Source: Phaeosaccion multiseriatum (taxonomy: Eukaryota > Ochrophyta, other classes). From it: a DNA stretch of 64,000 bases. This document shows, one piece after another, positions 46,725 to 57,849 of the stretch. Position numbers and translations under genes: made by a program. The notes under the pieces were generated by a model, which saw nothing but the letters and a program-made list of their open reading frames with translations, had not been told where the DNA came from and searched no databases. The DNA lies in contig OZ218961.1 of the NCBI GenBank assembly GCA_965112735.1, positions 3,162,001 to 3,226,000 of the forward strand, given 5' to 3'. Numbering within the stretch: position 1 is the first letter of the stretch; every line of letters starts with the position of its first letter.

Positions 46725-47569
46725 ACCAACCGCTACTAATCATCTGTCCCTGTCCTCTCCTACCAGTATCGCACACACGACCCCCCCCTGACCCCCTCAA
46801 CAGACTGCCATCCGAGAGTCAAGTACACTTACAGTTTTGCTGATCACCCTCATGTTAACCCCCCCTACGGTGATGTCTTTGCCGACCCACTTGAACTCTT
46901 CCCATGCCTCTACGTCTCCCTCCACGAGTATGTTGGGCCTGAAGCGCAGGGCAGAGAGGTGCGCGATTCCGGCGGCGGTTCCGATGGCGTTAACTGTGTT
47001 GAGGTTGACGAGGTGGATCTGACAGCAGAGGCGTGACGGGGAGCGGCGACAGGTGAGTGAGTGAGCAGCACGGGGCAGGACAGAAAGACAGAAAGAACAG
47101 GTAACGACAGAGGCGGAATCTCGTACAATGGGGCCTCCGAGGAAGGAAGGAGAGCAGAGGAGAAGGGAGGAGGGAGGGAAGCAAGCATCGGAATGTCCTC
47201 GGCTCGACATTGACTGTCGCGCTGCTCCACTGCTCCACTGCCCCTCACCGTTCGAATGTCGGTGCTGCCCTTGGTCACGCCTGACTTGGAGTTTCCAAAG
47301 TGATGCATCTTGGCCTGCTCGCCCTCCAGGCCGCTGCTCACCAGCCTCACGGCGGCCGATGCGTCAACGTCCTCCCCCTCCTCCCCCTCCTCCTCTCCCA
47401 ACACTTTGGCGGCTATGAGCCTCTCCACTGCCTGGCGGCCGCTGTCCTCACTGAGCTTGCTTCGCAGCAGGAACTCCCCGCTGCTCACGTGGACAGACAG
47501 CACGGGCAGGCAGGCAGGCAGGCAGACAGACAGACAGACAGACAGACAGACACACAGACACACAGACAC

Positions 47570-47600
<31 letters not shown>

Positions 47601-48530
47601 CACAGACACACAGACCCGGCGGGGGGAGGCACCTCTTGTGCAGTTCTCAGTTTCAGTTTTCAGTTTATGTGACCTTATCAATAGGGAACACCATCAACGG
47701 ATTCGGTATCGATGGTGCGTTAGAGGAGATACGGGATTATGCGCACCCGCCCATGCCCTCCACGACCCCTCCCCGACCCCTCCTCGACCCCTCCACAACC
47801 CCTCCATGACCCCGATGCTCAGTCCAATGGGCGCTCGACTGACCTGCCTGCTTCGCGGAGCGTCAGCGTTTCCGAGTTGTCGTCGAAGCTTGTCTGCAAG
47901 GTGCTCAGCGCCGGGCCTGCTGTAAAGGCGCAGTAAAAGTTTTCCTTGTGGAGCCTTTTGGCGGGGAGGAGGAGCAGCAGTAGCAACATCAGAAGGAGGA
48001 GAAGGAAAGGCCTGAGAGAAAGCAGGCAATGGTGCTCGACTTGCACCCCTCACGAAGTGGCTGTCTGTGTCCACTCACCATTCGGGCTTGAGGGGATCGA
48101 AGGCTGACAGTCGATCATGTAATAAGGGGGAGGGGCAGGAGGGAGTGAAGAAGGGAAAGGGAAAGAAGGGTTGGGTTTTTGTTAGTCTCTCTCTTCCCGT
48201 CTTTCCAAAATGGCGGTGAGCTCCTTGGAGAGCGAGGTACTGCGACTTGCCTGCTTCCCTCCCGGGCTCACGCTTGAGCAGGGCCCACCTCCTGTCCGAG
48301 GGAAAAGCGTCTCCCTTCTGCAGAGACACCGAAGCCAGCTCGTCGAACCCCAGACCCTTGACGGGGTAGCGATGCAGGAAAGAGACTCGACCAGAGGAAG
48401 CAGGTCGAGGAAGAGGGAGAGAAAATGCAGAGGCCGGAGCGAGAAGGCCAACGAGCGAGGATATCACCAGGATGAGAAGCGCAGTAGCACACACCCACGG
48501 AGTGAGTGCATGAGGAAGTAGGTCAAGCAT
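45640..48530 (-). CDS. MOSC-domain protein (molybdenum cofactor sulfurase C-terminal type), plastid-targeted
   Basis: Exons: 48530-48251, 48103-48079, 47954-47844, 47480-47249, 47018-46833, 46316-46200, 45720-45640; 1032 nt, 343 residues. Residues 1-35 form a signal peptide ending PASAF-SLP, the classic ASAF signal of heterokont plastid proteins. The MOSC N-terminal beta-barrel reads VSFLHRYPVKGLGFDELASV ... FPSDRRWALLK; then AFDPLKPEWLHKENFYCAFT and LQTSFDDNSETLTL; the MOSC core has STDIRTIHLVNLNTVNAIGT, FRPNILVEGDVEAWEEFKW and VRCKGINSVPPGDEPPLDL. MOSC domains bind sulfur or molybdenum cofactor. The conserved Cys of VRCKG fits the mARC-type Mo ligand region. Intron 1 needs a GC donor at 48250, and exon 2 is 25 nt. 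The last exon is the least certain part. Introns hold (CAGA)n/(TCTG)n and a 41-bp minisatellite. Confidence 0.82.
45852..46032 (+). repeat. 41-bp minisatellite in the last MOSC intron
   Basis: Four to five tandem units of about 41 bases, each with TTGCTTGTGTCCACCCCTGC and CCATATGCCTGCCCATGTG parts, in the intron between 45721 and 46199. Next to it lie several copies of the TATCACCAAC word. Confidence 0.9.
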
Positions 48531-48765
48531 CGAGAATCGAAAGAACCTGGAGACCGAAATGAGAGAGGCGAGAGAGAGGGTTGGTGATGGCAACTCACAG
48601 TTGGCCTTCCCTTCCTCTTCCTCCTCCTCCTCTCCTCCTCTCCTCCTCCTCCTCCTCCTCCTCCTCCTCCTCCTCCTCTCCCCCTCCCCCCTCCCCTTCT
48701 CCTCCCCTGTTGAAGAACTGTCCACCTCGAGGCACTTTGAGCAGAAAGAGACTTGCTTTTGGTCA
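48531..48765. promoter_or_regulatory. Divergent upstream region of MOSC and ChaC genes
   Basis: 235 bases between ATGs, mostly a (CTC/TCC)n tract at 48619-48705. An in-frame ATG for the ChaC gene at 48559 exists only 28 bases from the MOSC start, but would add a Ser/Leu-repeat N-terminus from this tract. Confidence 0.35.
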
Positions 48766-49569
48766 ATGCTCTTCAGTGCCAAACTGGGCTTTTGCTTCGC
48801 ATCTTGCTTGAGCTCAAGCACCCCTAGAGCGGCCCTGCGTGCGTCCATGCCAGCGGCAGCAGCAGCAGCAGCAGGACGAGGAGCAGAGCCGAGCCACGCT
48901 GGCTGGAATGCCGAGTTGGGTGTATGGGAGAACCAGTCGGCCAAGGGGCTGGACGTAGAGCATCTACCCACGCCTCTTTACCTCTTCGGCTACGGCAGTC
49001 TCATCTGGAAGCCACCTCCAGAGCTATCGGAGACTGTTGGTGTGAGCGGGTACATTCGAGGCTTCCACCGCCTCTTCTTCCAATCTTCCACAGACCATCG
49101 AGGGACGCCCGAGGCGCCGGGGCTGGTGGCCACGCTCGTGCCTACGGCTGATTTGGACAAGATCGGACATAGCAGCAGCCGGGATGATAGCAGTCGGCTG
49201 GCTGCCATCGGCGTGAGCAGAGATGAGGATCTTTGCCACGGTGTCGCATACCTCATCGACGACGCGCATAGAGAGGAGGTGTTGGCGGGGCTGGACTTTC
49301 GGGAAAAGGGAGGCTATACTCAGGCACTCGTCGACTTTTTTCCGGAGAGGGAGAGGGTGGGGCAGCCAAGCAGTCCAGAGGGCGCCAGTAGCAGCGGGGG
49401 GGCGGGGGGGGGCGCGTACGGAGAGAGGGGGGCTGTGTCTGTCTCGCCGGTGAAGGCCTTGGTCTACACCGCCACTGTGTGCAACCCCAACTTCGAGAAG
49501 GGCCTCACGCTCCTCGACGCTGCCGAGAGAGTGGCCGCCGCGGAGGGACCCAGGTTAGATAGGGAGAGA

Positions 49570-49646
<77 letters not shown>

Positions 49647-49747
49647 AGAGAGGGAGAGGAGAGAGAGAGAGAGAGGGAGATGAGAGAGAGAGGGGGGGAG
49701 AGAGAGAGAGACAGAGAGAGAGGGAGAGAGAGGGAGAGAGAGAGAGG

Positions 49748-49810
<63 letters not shown>

Positions 49811-50220
49811 GAGAGAGAGGGAGAGAGAGAGAGACAGAGAGAGGGAGAGGAGAGAGAGAGGGAGAGAGAGAGAGAGAGAGGGAGAGGAGAGAGAGAGTGA
49901 GAGGGAGAGAGAGCTATAGAGCGGGAGAGAGAGACAGAGGGAGAGAGAGACAGAGGAGAGAGAGAAGGGCAATTCCACCATGAGGCCCTCCTGCCACTCA
50001 ACTGCCCCTTCCTGCGCGCCCTCCCCCCCCTCCCTCCCCCAGTGGCGCTAACTGGGACTACTTTGTGGGTCTCGCCTCCTACCTCCGCGACAAGGGCCTG
50101 CACGACAGACACGTGGCAATGTTGGAGGAGCAGTGCCTCCGAATAAGAGGGCAGCAGGGGCAGCAGGAGTCACACAGCAAGGAGGGCGTGGCAAGTAGGG
50201 CGCAAGTAGAGGGAAAGTAG
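48766..50220 (+). CDS. ChaC-type gamma-glutamylcyclotransferase
   Basis: Two exons: 48766-49553 and 50043-50220; 966 nt, 321 residues. The GGCT fold begins PLYLFGYGSLIWKPP (substrate loop), continues GYIRGFHRLFFQSSTDHRGT and GVAYLIDDAHREEVL, and has the catalytic Glu in LDFREKGGYTQALVDFFP, then ALVYTATVCNP and SGANWDYFVGLASYLRDKGL, HDRHVAML. ChaC enzymes cleave glutathione to 5-oxoproline and Cys-Gly. The N-terminal MLFSAKLGFCFASCLSSSTP plus an Arg/Ala stretch may be an organelle presequence; starts at 48559 or 48847 are also possible. A Gly/Ser/Arg insertion lies near residues 205-230. The intron is a 400-base purine tract. Confidence 0.93.
49562..49970 (+). repeat. (GA)n polypurine tract filling the ChaC intron
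   Basis: About 400 bases of almost pure GA/GGGA on the coding strand with few interruptions (CAGAG, TATAGAG). It starts directly after the donor at 49554, giving long artificial Arg/Glu and Ser/Leu frames on the two strands. Confidence 0.95.
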
Positions 50221-50575
50221 AGGGGTGGTGGGGAAGAATCCGATGATATGCTCAAACCTCTGTGAAGCTCAGGCATCTGTGAATTTGCCGATGGGGGAGG
50301 CGAGCCAGAGGGCGAATGCCGAACCAATGCGGGAAGAAGAAGGGCGAAGGTCAGAACTACATTACGTGTACCCTATCTTCCGAGAGCTATACTGCTGAGT
50401 GCTCTCGCTTCTCTGCGCTGGCCTGGCCTTGCCCCAGGCAATATCCCCCCCTTGCGGCCGGCACTCCCTCTCAGCAGCGTGGGGTGGTGTGGAGGTGCTT
50501 GGAGGGAGTCCTTCCTTCGACGCTCAGCTCAATGCTCGCTTGGGTGTCTCTAGACCTTCCCCTCCTCCAGCGAGG
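50221..50575. other. Convergent intergenic region
   Basis: 355 bases between the ChaC and PPR stops; a likely 3' UTR on both sides. No feature is recognised. Confidence 0.5.
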
Positions 50576-53500
50576 TCACAGTACTCTCTCTCTGCCGTGC
50601 ACTGCTGCACTGATCAGACTCTCTGTCACCCTCTCCGCCGTCTCGTCCCCGTATGCCGCACTGCGCATCGAATGTTTGACCCTCTGGAGGCAGAGCTTGT
50701 CGGGTGCGTCGCTGTGGCACCTCTTGACCATCTCCAGCCCCAGCTTCTGCACTATTTCGTACTGCCCCGCCTCAGCACACGCACGCAACACCGTGCAGAG
50801 ACTGGGCAGAGTTGGCACGAGGCCCGCCTGCTTCATCTCCCTCAGCAACCCCAGAGCCTCCACGTGTTCGCTGGCCTTGGCGCACGAATCAATGGTGGAG
50901 GTGTAGGTGTATACATCTGGAGCGGGTCCGTACTCCTTCATCTCCAACAATAAATCCAATGCATCCACGTGCTGACCCGCCTTAGCGCATGCATCAATGG
51001 TGGCATTGTAGCTCCTTGTAACTGGAGCGGGTCCTCCTTCCTTCATCTCCCTCAACAACCTCAACGCTTCCACGTGTCGACCGGCCTTGGCACATGCATC
51101 AATGGCAGTGTTGTAGCTCACTACATCCGGAGCGGGTCCTCCTTCCTTCATCTCCCTCAACAACCTCAACGCCTCCACATGTCGATCGGCCTTGGCACAT
51201 GCATCAATGGCAGCATTGTAGCTCCTTACATCCGGAGGGGGTCCTTCTTCCTTCATCTTCCTCAACAACCCCAACGCCTCCACGTGTCGACCGGCCCTGG
51301 CGCATGCATGAATAGCGGCATTGTAGCTCCACAGACCTGGACCGGGTCCTTCTTCCTTCATCTCCTTCAACAACCTCAACGCCTCCACGTGTCGACCAGC
51401 CTTAGCACATGCGTCAATGGCAGCACTGTAGCTCACTACATCCGGAGCAGGTCCTTCTTCCTTCATCTCCCTCAACAACCTCAACGCCTCCACGTGTCGA
51501 CCGGCCTTGGCACATGCATCAATGGCAGGATTGTAGCTCACTACATCCGGAGGGGGTCCTTCTTCCTTCATCTTCCTCAACAACCCCAACGCCTCCACGT
51601 GTCGACCGGCCCTGGCGCATGCATGAATAGCGGCAGTGTAGCTCACTACATCCGGAGCAGGTCCTTCTTCCTTCATCTCCCTCAACAACCTCAACGCTTC
51701 CACGTGTCGACCGGCCTTGGCACATGCATCAATGGCAGTGTTGTAGCTCACTACATCCGGAGCGGGTCCTCCTTCCTTCATCTCCCTCAACAACCTCAAC
51801 GCTTCCACGTATCGACCGGCCTTGGCGCATGCATCAATGGCCGTGTTGTAGCTCCTTGTAACTGGAGCGGGTCCTCCTTCCTTCATCTCCCTCAACAACC
51901 TCAACGCTTCCACGTATCGACCGGCCTTGGCGCATGCATCAATCGCGGTGGTGAAGCTCACTACATTCGGAGCGGGTCCTCCTTCCTTCATCTCCCTAAA
52001 CAAACCCAATGCATCCACGTGTCGACCGGCCTTGGCGCATGCGTCAATAGCAGCGGTGTAGCTCCTTACATCCGGAGCGGGTCCTTCTCCCTGCATCTCC
52101 CTCAGCAACCTCAACGCTTCCACGTGTCGACCGGCCTTGGCACATGCATCAATGGCGGCATTGTAGCTCCTTGTAACTGGAGCGGGTCCTTCTTCCTTCA
52201 TCTCCTTCAACAACCTCAACGCCTCCACGTGTCGACCAGCCTTAGCGCATGCATCAATGGCAGCGTTGAAGCTCACTACATTCGGAGCGGGTCCTCCTTC
52301 CTTCATCTCCCTCAACAAACCCAATGCATCCACGTGTCGACCGGCCTTGGCGCATGCGTCAATAGCAGCGGTGTAGCTCCTTACATCCGGAGCGGGTCCT
52401 TCTTCCTGCATCTCCCTCAGCAACCTCAACGCTTCCACGTGTCGACCGGCCTTGGCACATGCATCAATGGCGGCATTGTAGCTCCACAGACCTGGAGCGG
52501 GTCCTCCTTCCTTCATCTCCCTCAACAAACCCAATGCCTCCACGTGTCGACCGGCCTTGGAGCATGCACCAATGGCGGCGGTGTAGCTCCTTACATCCGG
52601 AGTAGGTCCTCCTTCCTTCATCTCCTTCAGCAACCTCAATGCCTCCACGTGTCGACCGGCCTTGGCACATGCATCAATGGCGGCGGTGTAGCTCCTTACA
52701 TCCGGAGCGGGTCCTCCTTCCGTCATCTCCCTCAACAACCTCAACGCTTCCACGTGTCGACCGGCCTTGGCACATGCGTCAATAGCAGCGTTGTAGCTCC
52801 TTACATTCGGAGCGGGTCCTCCTTCCGTCATCTCCCTCAACAACCTCAACGCTTCCACGTGTCGACCGGCCTTGGCACATGCGTCAATAGCAGCGTTGTA
52901 GCTTACTTCATTCGGAGCGGGTCCTCCTTCCTTCATCTCCCTCAACAAACCCAATGCATCCACGTGTCGACCGGCCTTGGAGCATGCACCAATGGCGGCG
53001 GTGTAGCTCCTTACATCCGGAGTAGGTCCTCCTTCCTTCATCTCCCTCAACAACCCCAACGCCTCCATGTACTGACCACCCTTGGCACATGCATTAATGG
53101 CGGTGGTGTAGCTCACTACATCCGGAGCGGGTCCCTCCTTCTTCATACTCTTCAGCAGCTCCAGAGGTTTGTCGTACTCCCCGCTCTTGATGCAGGCATC
53201 CATCGCAATGTTGTAGTGGTATCGATCGGGTATGACGCCTTCCCCTTCCATGCCCCTCAGCAGCTCCAAAGCTCTGTCCCATCTCCTCGACGCGACACAG
53301 AGACGCAAGGCCGCAGAGTACAGGTACACATCCAGGACCATGTCTCCTGCCAGCACCTCCTCCCACAGGTCCCATGCCGCGTCCAACCATCCCGCCCGAC
53401 TGCACACCTGGATGGCGGCCTCGAAGTTGCCGGCATCGGCCTCCAAGCCGTACTCGGGTACTCTTTCCAGCAGCCGCAGCGCTTCTTCAGGCCGGCCAGC

Positions 53501-54259
53501 TCTGCCCACAGCGGCGATTGCAGCGCTCAAATTGCGATTGTCGGGTGGAAGGCCCTGTGCTTGCATGTCCTTGAGAAGCTGCAGTGCCTGGTCTGCCCTC
53601 CCCGCGAAGCCACACGCCACAATCGCAGCCGAATAGGTCCGCGAGTCCGGCAGCAATCCCGCGATAGGCATCTCCCGAAGGAGACCCATAGCTTCATCGT
53701 ATCTCCGAGCCCGACCGCAGGCGTCAATGGCGGCATTGTAGTGGACAATATTTGGTATCAACGCTCCATGCTTCTGCGTCTCGATCTCCCTCAGCAATCC
53801 AAGCGTCTCTTCCCATCGGCCGCAGTGGCCGAAGGCCTCCACAACTGCGTCGAGAAGAGGCGCGTCAATGGGCAGTGGCGACCGCACCGCCTCCTCCCAC
53901 TCATTCCTCACGCTCTCCCAGTCCCTGGCCTCCCGCGCGGCCTCCAAACGCTCCAGTGTCGCGAGCCACAACGAGGGCGCTGGGAACGCGTCATCAGCAG
54001 CAGAAGGAGGGGGGATACTACTTGTTGAGAAACAAGCCCCGTCACTGCTACTGCTCGCCCTGAAAGTTACACCCCATCCGCTTGACAAGCACCGCTGGCG
54101 CGCCGTGGCGTGGAAGGCTGCCAGATACGCTTGAGTGATAGCACAGGCAGGGGCTGGGGCTGCGCCAGACGGAGCATCTCTTCCACCAAGAGCTCTCCGC
54201 CGCCTCCCGTACCTGTGTCTACTTCTCCCGCTTCCGCTGCTACTGCATGCTCTCCTCAT
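50576..54259 (-). CDS. PPR protein with about 30 repeats, 21 nearly identical
   Basis: A single exon of 1227 residues with ATG at 54259. The N-terminus (MRRACSSSGSGRSRHRYGRR) is basic and Ser/Ala-rich, consistent with a mitochondrial or plastid presequence. From about residue 150 there are about 30 consecutive P-type motifs of exactly 35 residues. Repeats 1-7 and 29-30 are diverged; repeats 8-28 are near copies of a YNAAIDACAKAGRHVEALRL consensus followed by LREMKEGGPAPD. The DNA is therefore a 105-bp tandem array from about 53110 to 50900. PPR proteins stabilise, edit or process organelle RNAs; no C-terminal editing, SMR or nuclease domain is present. Homogenised repeats imply recent expansion or gene conversion and probable copy-number variation. 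The tail (CHSDAPDKLCLQRVKHSMRS) is not PPR. Confidence 0.92.
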   Translation of the reverse strand: MRRACSSSGSGRSRHRYGRRRRALGGRDAPSGAAPAPACAITQAYLAAFHATARQRCLSSGWGVTFRASSSSDGACFSTSSIPPPSAADDAFPAPSLWLATLERLEAAREARDWESVRNEWEEAVRSPLPIDAPLLDAVVEAFGHCGRWEETLGLLREIETQKHGALIPNIVHYNAAIDACGRARRYDEAMGLLREMPIAGLLPDSRTYSAAIVACGFAGRADQALQLLKDMQAQGLPPDNRNLSAAIAAVGRAGRPEEALRLLERVPEYGLEADAGNFEAAIQVCSRAGWLDAAWDLWEEVLAGDMVLDVYLYSAALRLCVASRRWDRALELLRGMEGEGVIPDRYHYNIAMDACIKSGEYDKPLELLKSMKKEGPAPDVVSYTTAINACAKGGQYMEALGLLREMKEGGPTPDVRSYTAAIGACSKAGRHVDALGLLREMKEGGPAPNEVSYNAAIDACAKAGRHVEALRLLREMTEGGPAPNVRSYNAAIDACAKAGRHVEALRLLREMTEGGPAPDVRSYTAAIDACAKAGRHVEALRLLKEMKEGGPTPDVRSYTAAIGACSKAGRHVEALGLLREMKEGGPAPGLWSYNAAIDACAKAGRHVEALRLLREMQEEGPAPDVRSYTAAIDACAKAGRHVDALGLLREMKEGGPAPNVVSFNAAIDACAKAGRHVEALRLLKEMKEEGPAPVTRSYNAAIDACAKAGRHVEALRLLREMQGEGPAPDVRSYTAAIDACAKAGRHVDALGLFREMKEGGPAPNVVSFTTAIDACAKAGRYVEALRLLREMKEGGPAPVTRSYNTAIDACAKAGRYVEALRLLREMKEGGPAPDVVSYNTAIDACAKAGRHVEALRLLREMKEEGPAPDVVSYTAAIHACARAGRHVEALGLLRKMKEEGPPPDVVSYNPAIDACAKAGRHVEALRLLREMKEEGPAPDVVSYSAAIDACAKAGRHVEALRLLKEMKEEGPGPGLWSYNAAIHACARAGRHVEALGLLRKMKEEGPPPDVRSYNAAIDACAKADRHVEALRLLREMKEGGPAPDVVSYNTAIDACAKAGRHVEALRLLREMKEGGPAPVTRSYNATIDACAKAGQHVDALDLLLEMKEYGPAPDVYTYTSTIDSCAKASEHVEALGLLREMKQAGLVPTLPSLCTVLRACAEAGQYEIVQKLGLEMVKRCHSDAPDKLCLQRVKHSMRSAAYGDETAERVTESLISAAVHGRERVL

Positions 54260-54475
54260 CCCGGCACACAGCGAGCTCTTCGGTTGGGATGGGCTATTAT
54301 GGGCGGGGTGGGCTTTTACGGGCGGGGTGGAATGGAGAGTAGGCAGGCAGGCAGCGCGCAGCAGCGCGGTCAGACCAGTGCCTCACAGATGGCCGCGGAT
54401 GACAACTGCTGCAGTCGCGGTGGGTTTACCCATACTTTCCAAAGATCGCGAAAAAACAAAAAAAAATCATAAACC
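54260..54475. promoter_or_regulatory. Divergent upstream region of PPR and DEP-DUF924 genes
   Basis: 216 bases between start codons. It holds a duplicated GGGCGGGGTGG (54302-54332) and an A-rich stretch (AAAAAACAAAAAAAAATC) just upstream of the plus-strand ATG. Confidence 0.35.
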
Positions 54476-56472
54476 ATGGCCGCCATTGTGGGGGCCGCTA
54501 CGATGCACACCACTGTACTGAGCACTCTGGTCAGGGCTATCAACGAAGGAGCGCCGCTGTACAATGCGGGAGACGAGGAGGGATGCTTTCTCCTGTATCT
54601 CGGGGCGGCAGAAGCCCTCTGCGACGCCTCCTTTCCTGAGACGGACGACAGCAGCGCAAGTAGCCTGCTTGACGGACTTAATCGGTCAGTCTGACGGGGG
54701 TTCTGAGGCAGAGATGCCTTGATTGGTGCGAATTGTTGGTATTCGTACTGGTACCCCCATTTGATTCCTCGCTCACCCTCGCCCCCCCTCTCGTGTCCAC
54801 CTCCTACAGGGCAGTGCAAGATGCGTCCAAGGTCGGAGCCGGTGGCGCAGAGGGAGAAGCCGTTGACTACGCACAGGCCGCGTGGCTCTTGCGCCGGGCC
54901 TTTGACGAGACCATCATCCTTGCCGAGAGGAGCGGCCCACTGGCAGAGGCTGGGGCAGGAGGCTCCACGGAGGAAGGGGACGCCGCGGTCCTGGAGGGGT
55001 GGAGCGGGCTCGAGGGCGGCAGCAGCCACGGCACCGAATCGGAGGCAGGGGACTCCGTGGAGCAGTTGGAAGGTGCGGAGAAAGGCACAGACGCACATGA
55101 TTTGTGGTTTTTTGGGAGTATGCCTGCGTACCGTCGCGGCCTACGAATCTCTCTCTGTATGTGTGTGTGTGTGTGTGTGTGTGCGTGTGCTACTGCGGTG
55201 GAGAAGGGGGAGGAGGAGGAGGAGGGGGAGGAGGAGGAGGAGGAGGAGGAGGAGGAGGAGGAGGAGGAGGAGGAGGAGGAGGAGGAGGAGGAGGAGGAGG
55301 AGAGAGAATGTCCCGCTGGTCAGCGTCGTTCGATCTCCCCGACCCTCCGTACCGTGATGGGGATGATGCTCCTCCCCTCCACCCCCCTGACCTGCCTGAC
55401 CCGTCCATCATCCCCTCCACCCCCCTGACCTGCCTGACCCGTCCATCATCCCCTCTACCCCCCTGACCTGCCTGACCCCGTCCATCATCCCCTCTACCCC
55501 CCTGACCTCCTGACCCCGTCCATCATGTATCTCTCTGTCTGTCTGTATCCCTCGACGTGTGCACCCCTCCTCCCGACCCCCTTCGCCCATCCACTGCCAC
55601 CCACTTCAGACCTGGGTGAATCTCTGGCCAATGTATCCTTCGTACTCACTGCCTCAGTCGTGCCCAAGCGCCACACGCGAATCTCCAACGCCTTCGGGGT
55701 GGCAGTGGATGGGCTCTCCAAGGCCTTCGAGGACTCTTTCTTGGCCTCCGAGGCCGTGGAGACGCTCGTCAGCTTGGGCCTGGGGCCCACTCGCAAGTGA
55801 GACGTGGACGGAGGGATGGAGGAAGGGAGGGAGGGAGAGAGGGAGGGATGGAGGGAGGGAGGGAGGGAGGGAGGGAGGAAGAGAGGGAGGGAGAGAGGGA
55901 GGGAGGGAGGGAGGGAGGGAGGGAGGGAGAGACGGGACGGGCTCGGCTTGTTTCCCGAGCTGCGCCGTAAGTGCTTTGCTCAGCCCACTCCCTGCGTTAT
56001 TGCTGGCTGCCTCCCTGCCTCCCTGCCTCCCTGCCTCCTTGCCTCCCTGCCTCTCCTCCGCCACCAGGGACGCCGCGGCTCGCTGCACGCTTCTCCTCTC
56101 AGCGGGGCTTCTCGTGCCTGTGAGCCACCCCAAGGCGGAAACCTTCGCAGATGGAAGGCACCTGTACAGGTACAGAGTTTGTTCCCCGCTCCGCTCGGAC
56201 GGCCCCCCCCCAAGCCGTCTCCCCACCCCACCCCTGCTTCCATTGCCATTGATCGGCACCCCAAGGCGGAAACCTTCGCTGAGCTGCGTGTGTGTGTGTG
56301 TGTGTGTGTGGCTTGGCTGTAAGCGAGGTAGCGCCTCTCCTGTCCTCATGCGACATCCAAGTAACCGAAGAAACCGAAGTAACCGAAGAAACCGAAGTAA
56401 CGCCCCTCCTCTCGCTTGTACGACAACGCGTGTGACTCTGCCACTCTGCCGCTCTGTCGCTGGGCTTGCTTG

Positions 56473-56513
<41 letters not shown>

Positions 56514-57677
56514 TGTGTGCTGCGCCTCAGATTCCCCACCACTGCTGAAGTCGTGACGGCGCTGGAGAGGGCCGAAGCCGCCGTGGCAGAGATGGAGAAG
56601 GGCGCACCAGGGGGGGCGGGGGGGGGGCACTCCCCAGGGGGGGGGTCTGCGCTTAGCCCAATCACCAGGGCGGCTGCACTGCGCTCCACATTGGACTTCG
56701 GAGACCACGACAAACCCGAGGAGGGAGGAGAGAGCCCCGAGGGGGGCGGGAGGAGAGTGCTTGCAGGTGAGTGAGTGAGTGAGTGAGTGTAAAGAGCGGC
56801 GCTGAGCCTTCGCTTCCCTTCGCTTTGTTGTGAGGGGGGTGGCTATGAGTGGGTGGATGGGGGTTTGCAGCGGAGTCAAGTCCGCCTTGCTGCTGCTTGG
56901 CTGTATCACCAACTGCTTGCTGCTCGCCTCTTCGCCCCTTCTGCGCCTTCGCCTCAGCCCTGTCTACGCGTCACCTACTGAACCGAGCATCCTCCAGCGT
57001 GGCGTCCTCACTGCCTCAGCCGCACAGAGAGGCAAAGGAGAGGGGCGCCTTCACTGCGGCGCTCCTGCAGAGCGTAGAGGGTAAGCTCAGCATCGCTGAT
57101 CGCAAGTACAGGCTGCGTACTTACCCGGCCTGCTTCGTGGGAGCAGAGGCGGTGGATGTGGTCCTGAAGGAGGGCCTAGGGGAGGGTGAGGGGGCCGAGG
57201 GGACCACTCGGGAGCAGGCCACGCAGGAGCTGCAGAGAATGCTCAAGGGGGGGCTCATACAGGTGGGGGCAGGAGGGGGAGAGGCAGTGGATCATGGCAG
57301 TGCATGGCGGTGGATGATGGCAGTGGATGATGGCAGTGGATGATGGCAGTGGATGGCGGTGGATGATGGCAGTGGATGATGGCAGTGGATGATGGCAGTG
57401 GATGTAGGGGAGGGGGGGAGGGCGAAGCAATCAATCAGACAAGGAAGGCTTCAGCTATCTCAACCCCTCCCTCCCTCCCTCCCTCCCTCCCTCTCTTGGA
57501 CGTGTGCCCCCCCCCCCCCCTGACTCTTCAGCACGTGACGGCGGAGCACGAGTTCGAGGACGCCTCCCTGTTCTACCGAGTCGTACCTGTCAAGGAGCTC
57601 AAGACTGCCCTCGACGTGCAGGCCAACTTTGGCAATAGCCCCTCTGTCGAGGTGAGACTTGCATCATCCATCTTCAT

Positions 57678-57737
<60 letters not shown>

Positions 57738-57742
57738 TTCAT

Positions 57743-57777
<35 letters not shown>

Positions 57778-57818
57778 TATCATCATCATCATCATCATCT
57801 TCATATCATCATCATCAT

Positions 57819-57849
<31 letters not shown>

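Noticed and set aside
46407-46739. Cys-rich plus-strand frame (CITNC, poly-Cys)
   Set aside because: It arises from CTG/TGC triplets and the dispersed TATCACCAAC word within a MOSC intron.
50969-54028. 1019-codon plus-strand frame
   Set aside because: It mirrors the 105-bp PPR array on the other strand; its repeats follow the PPR codons and it has no independent family similarity.
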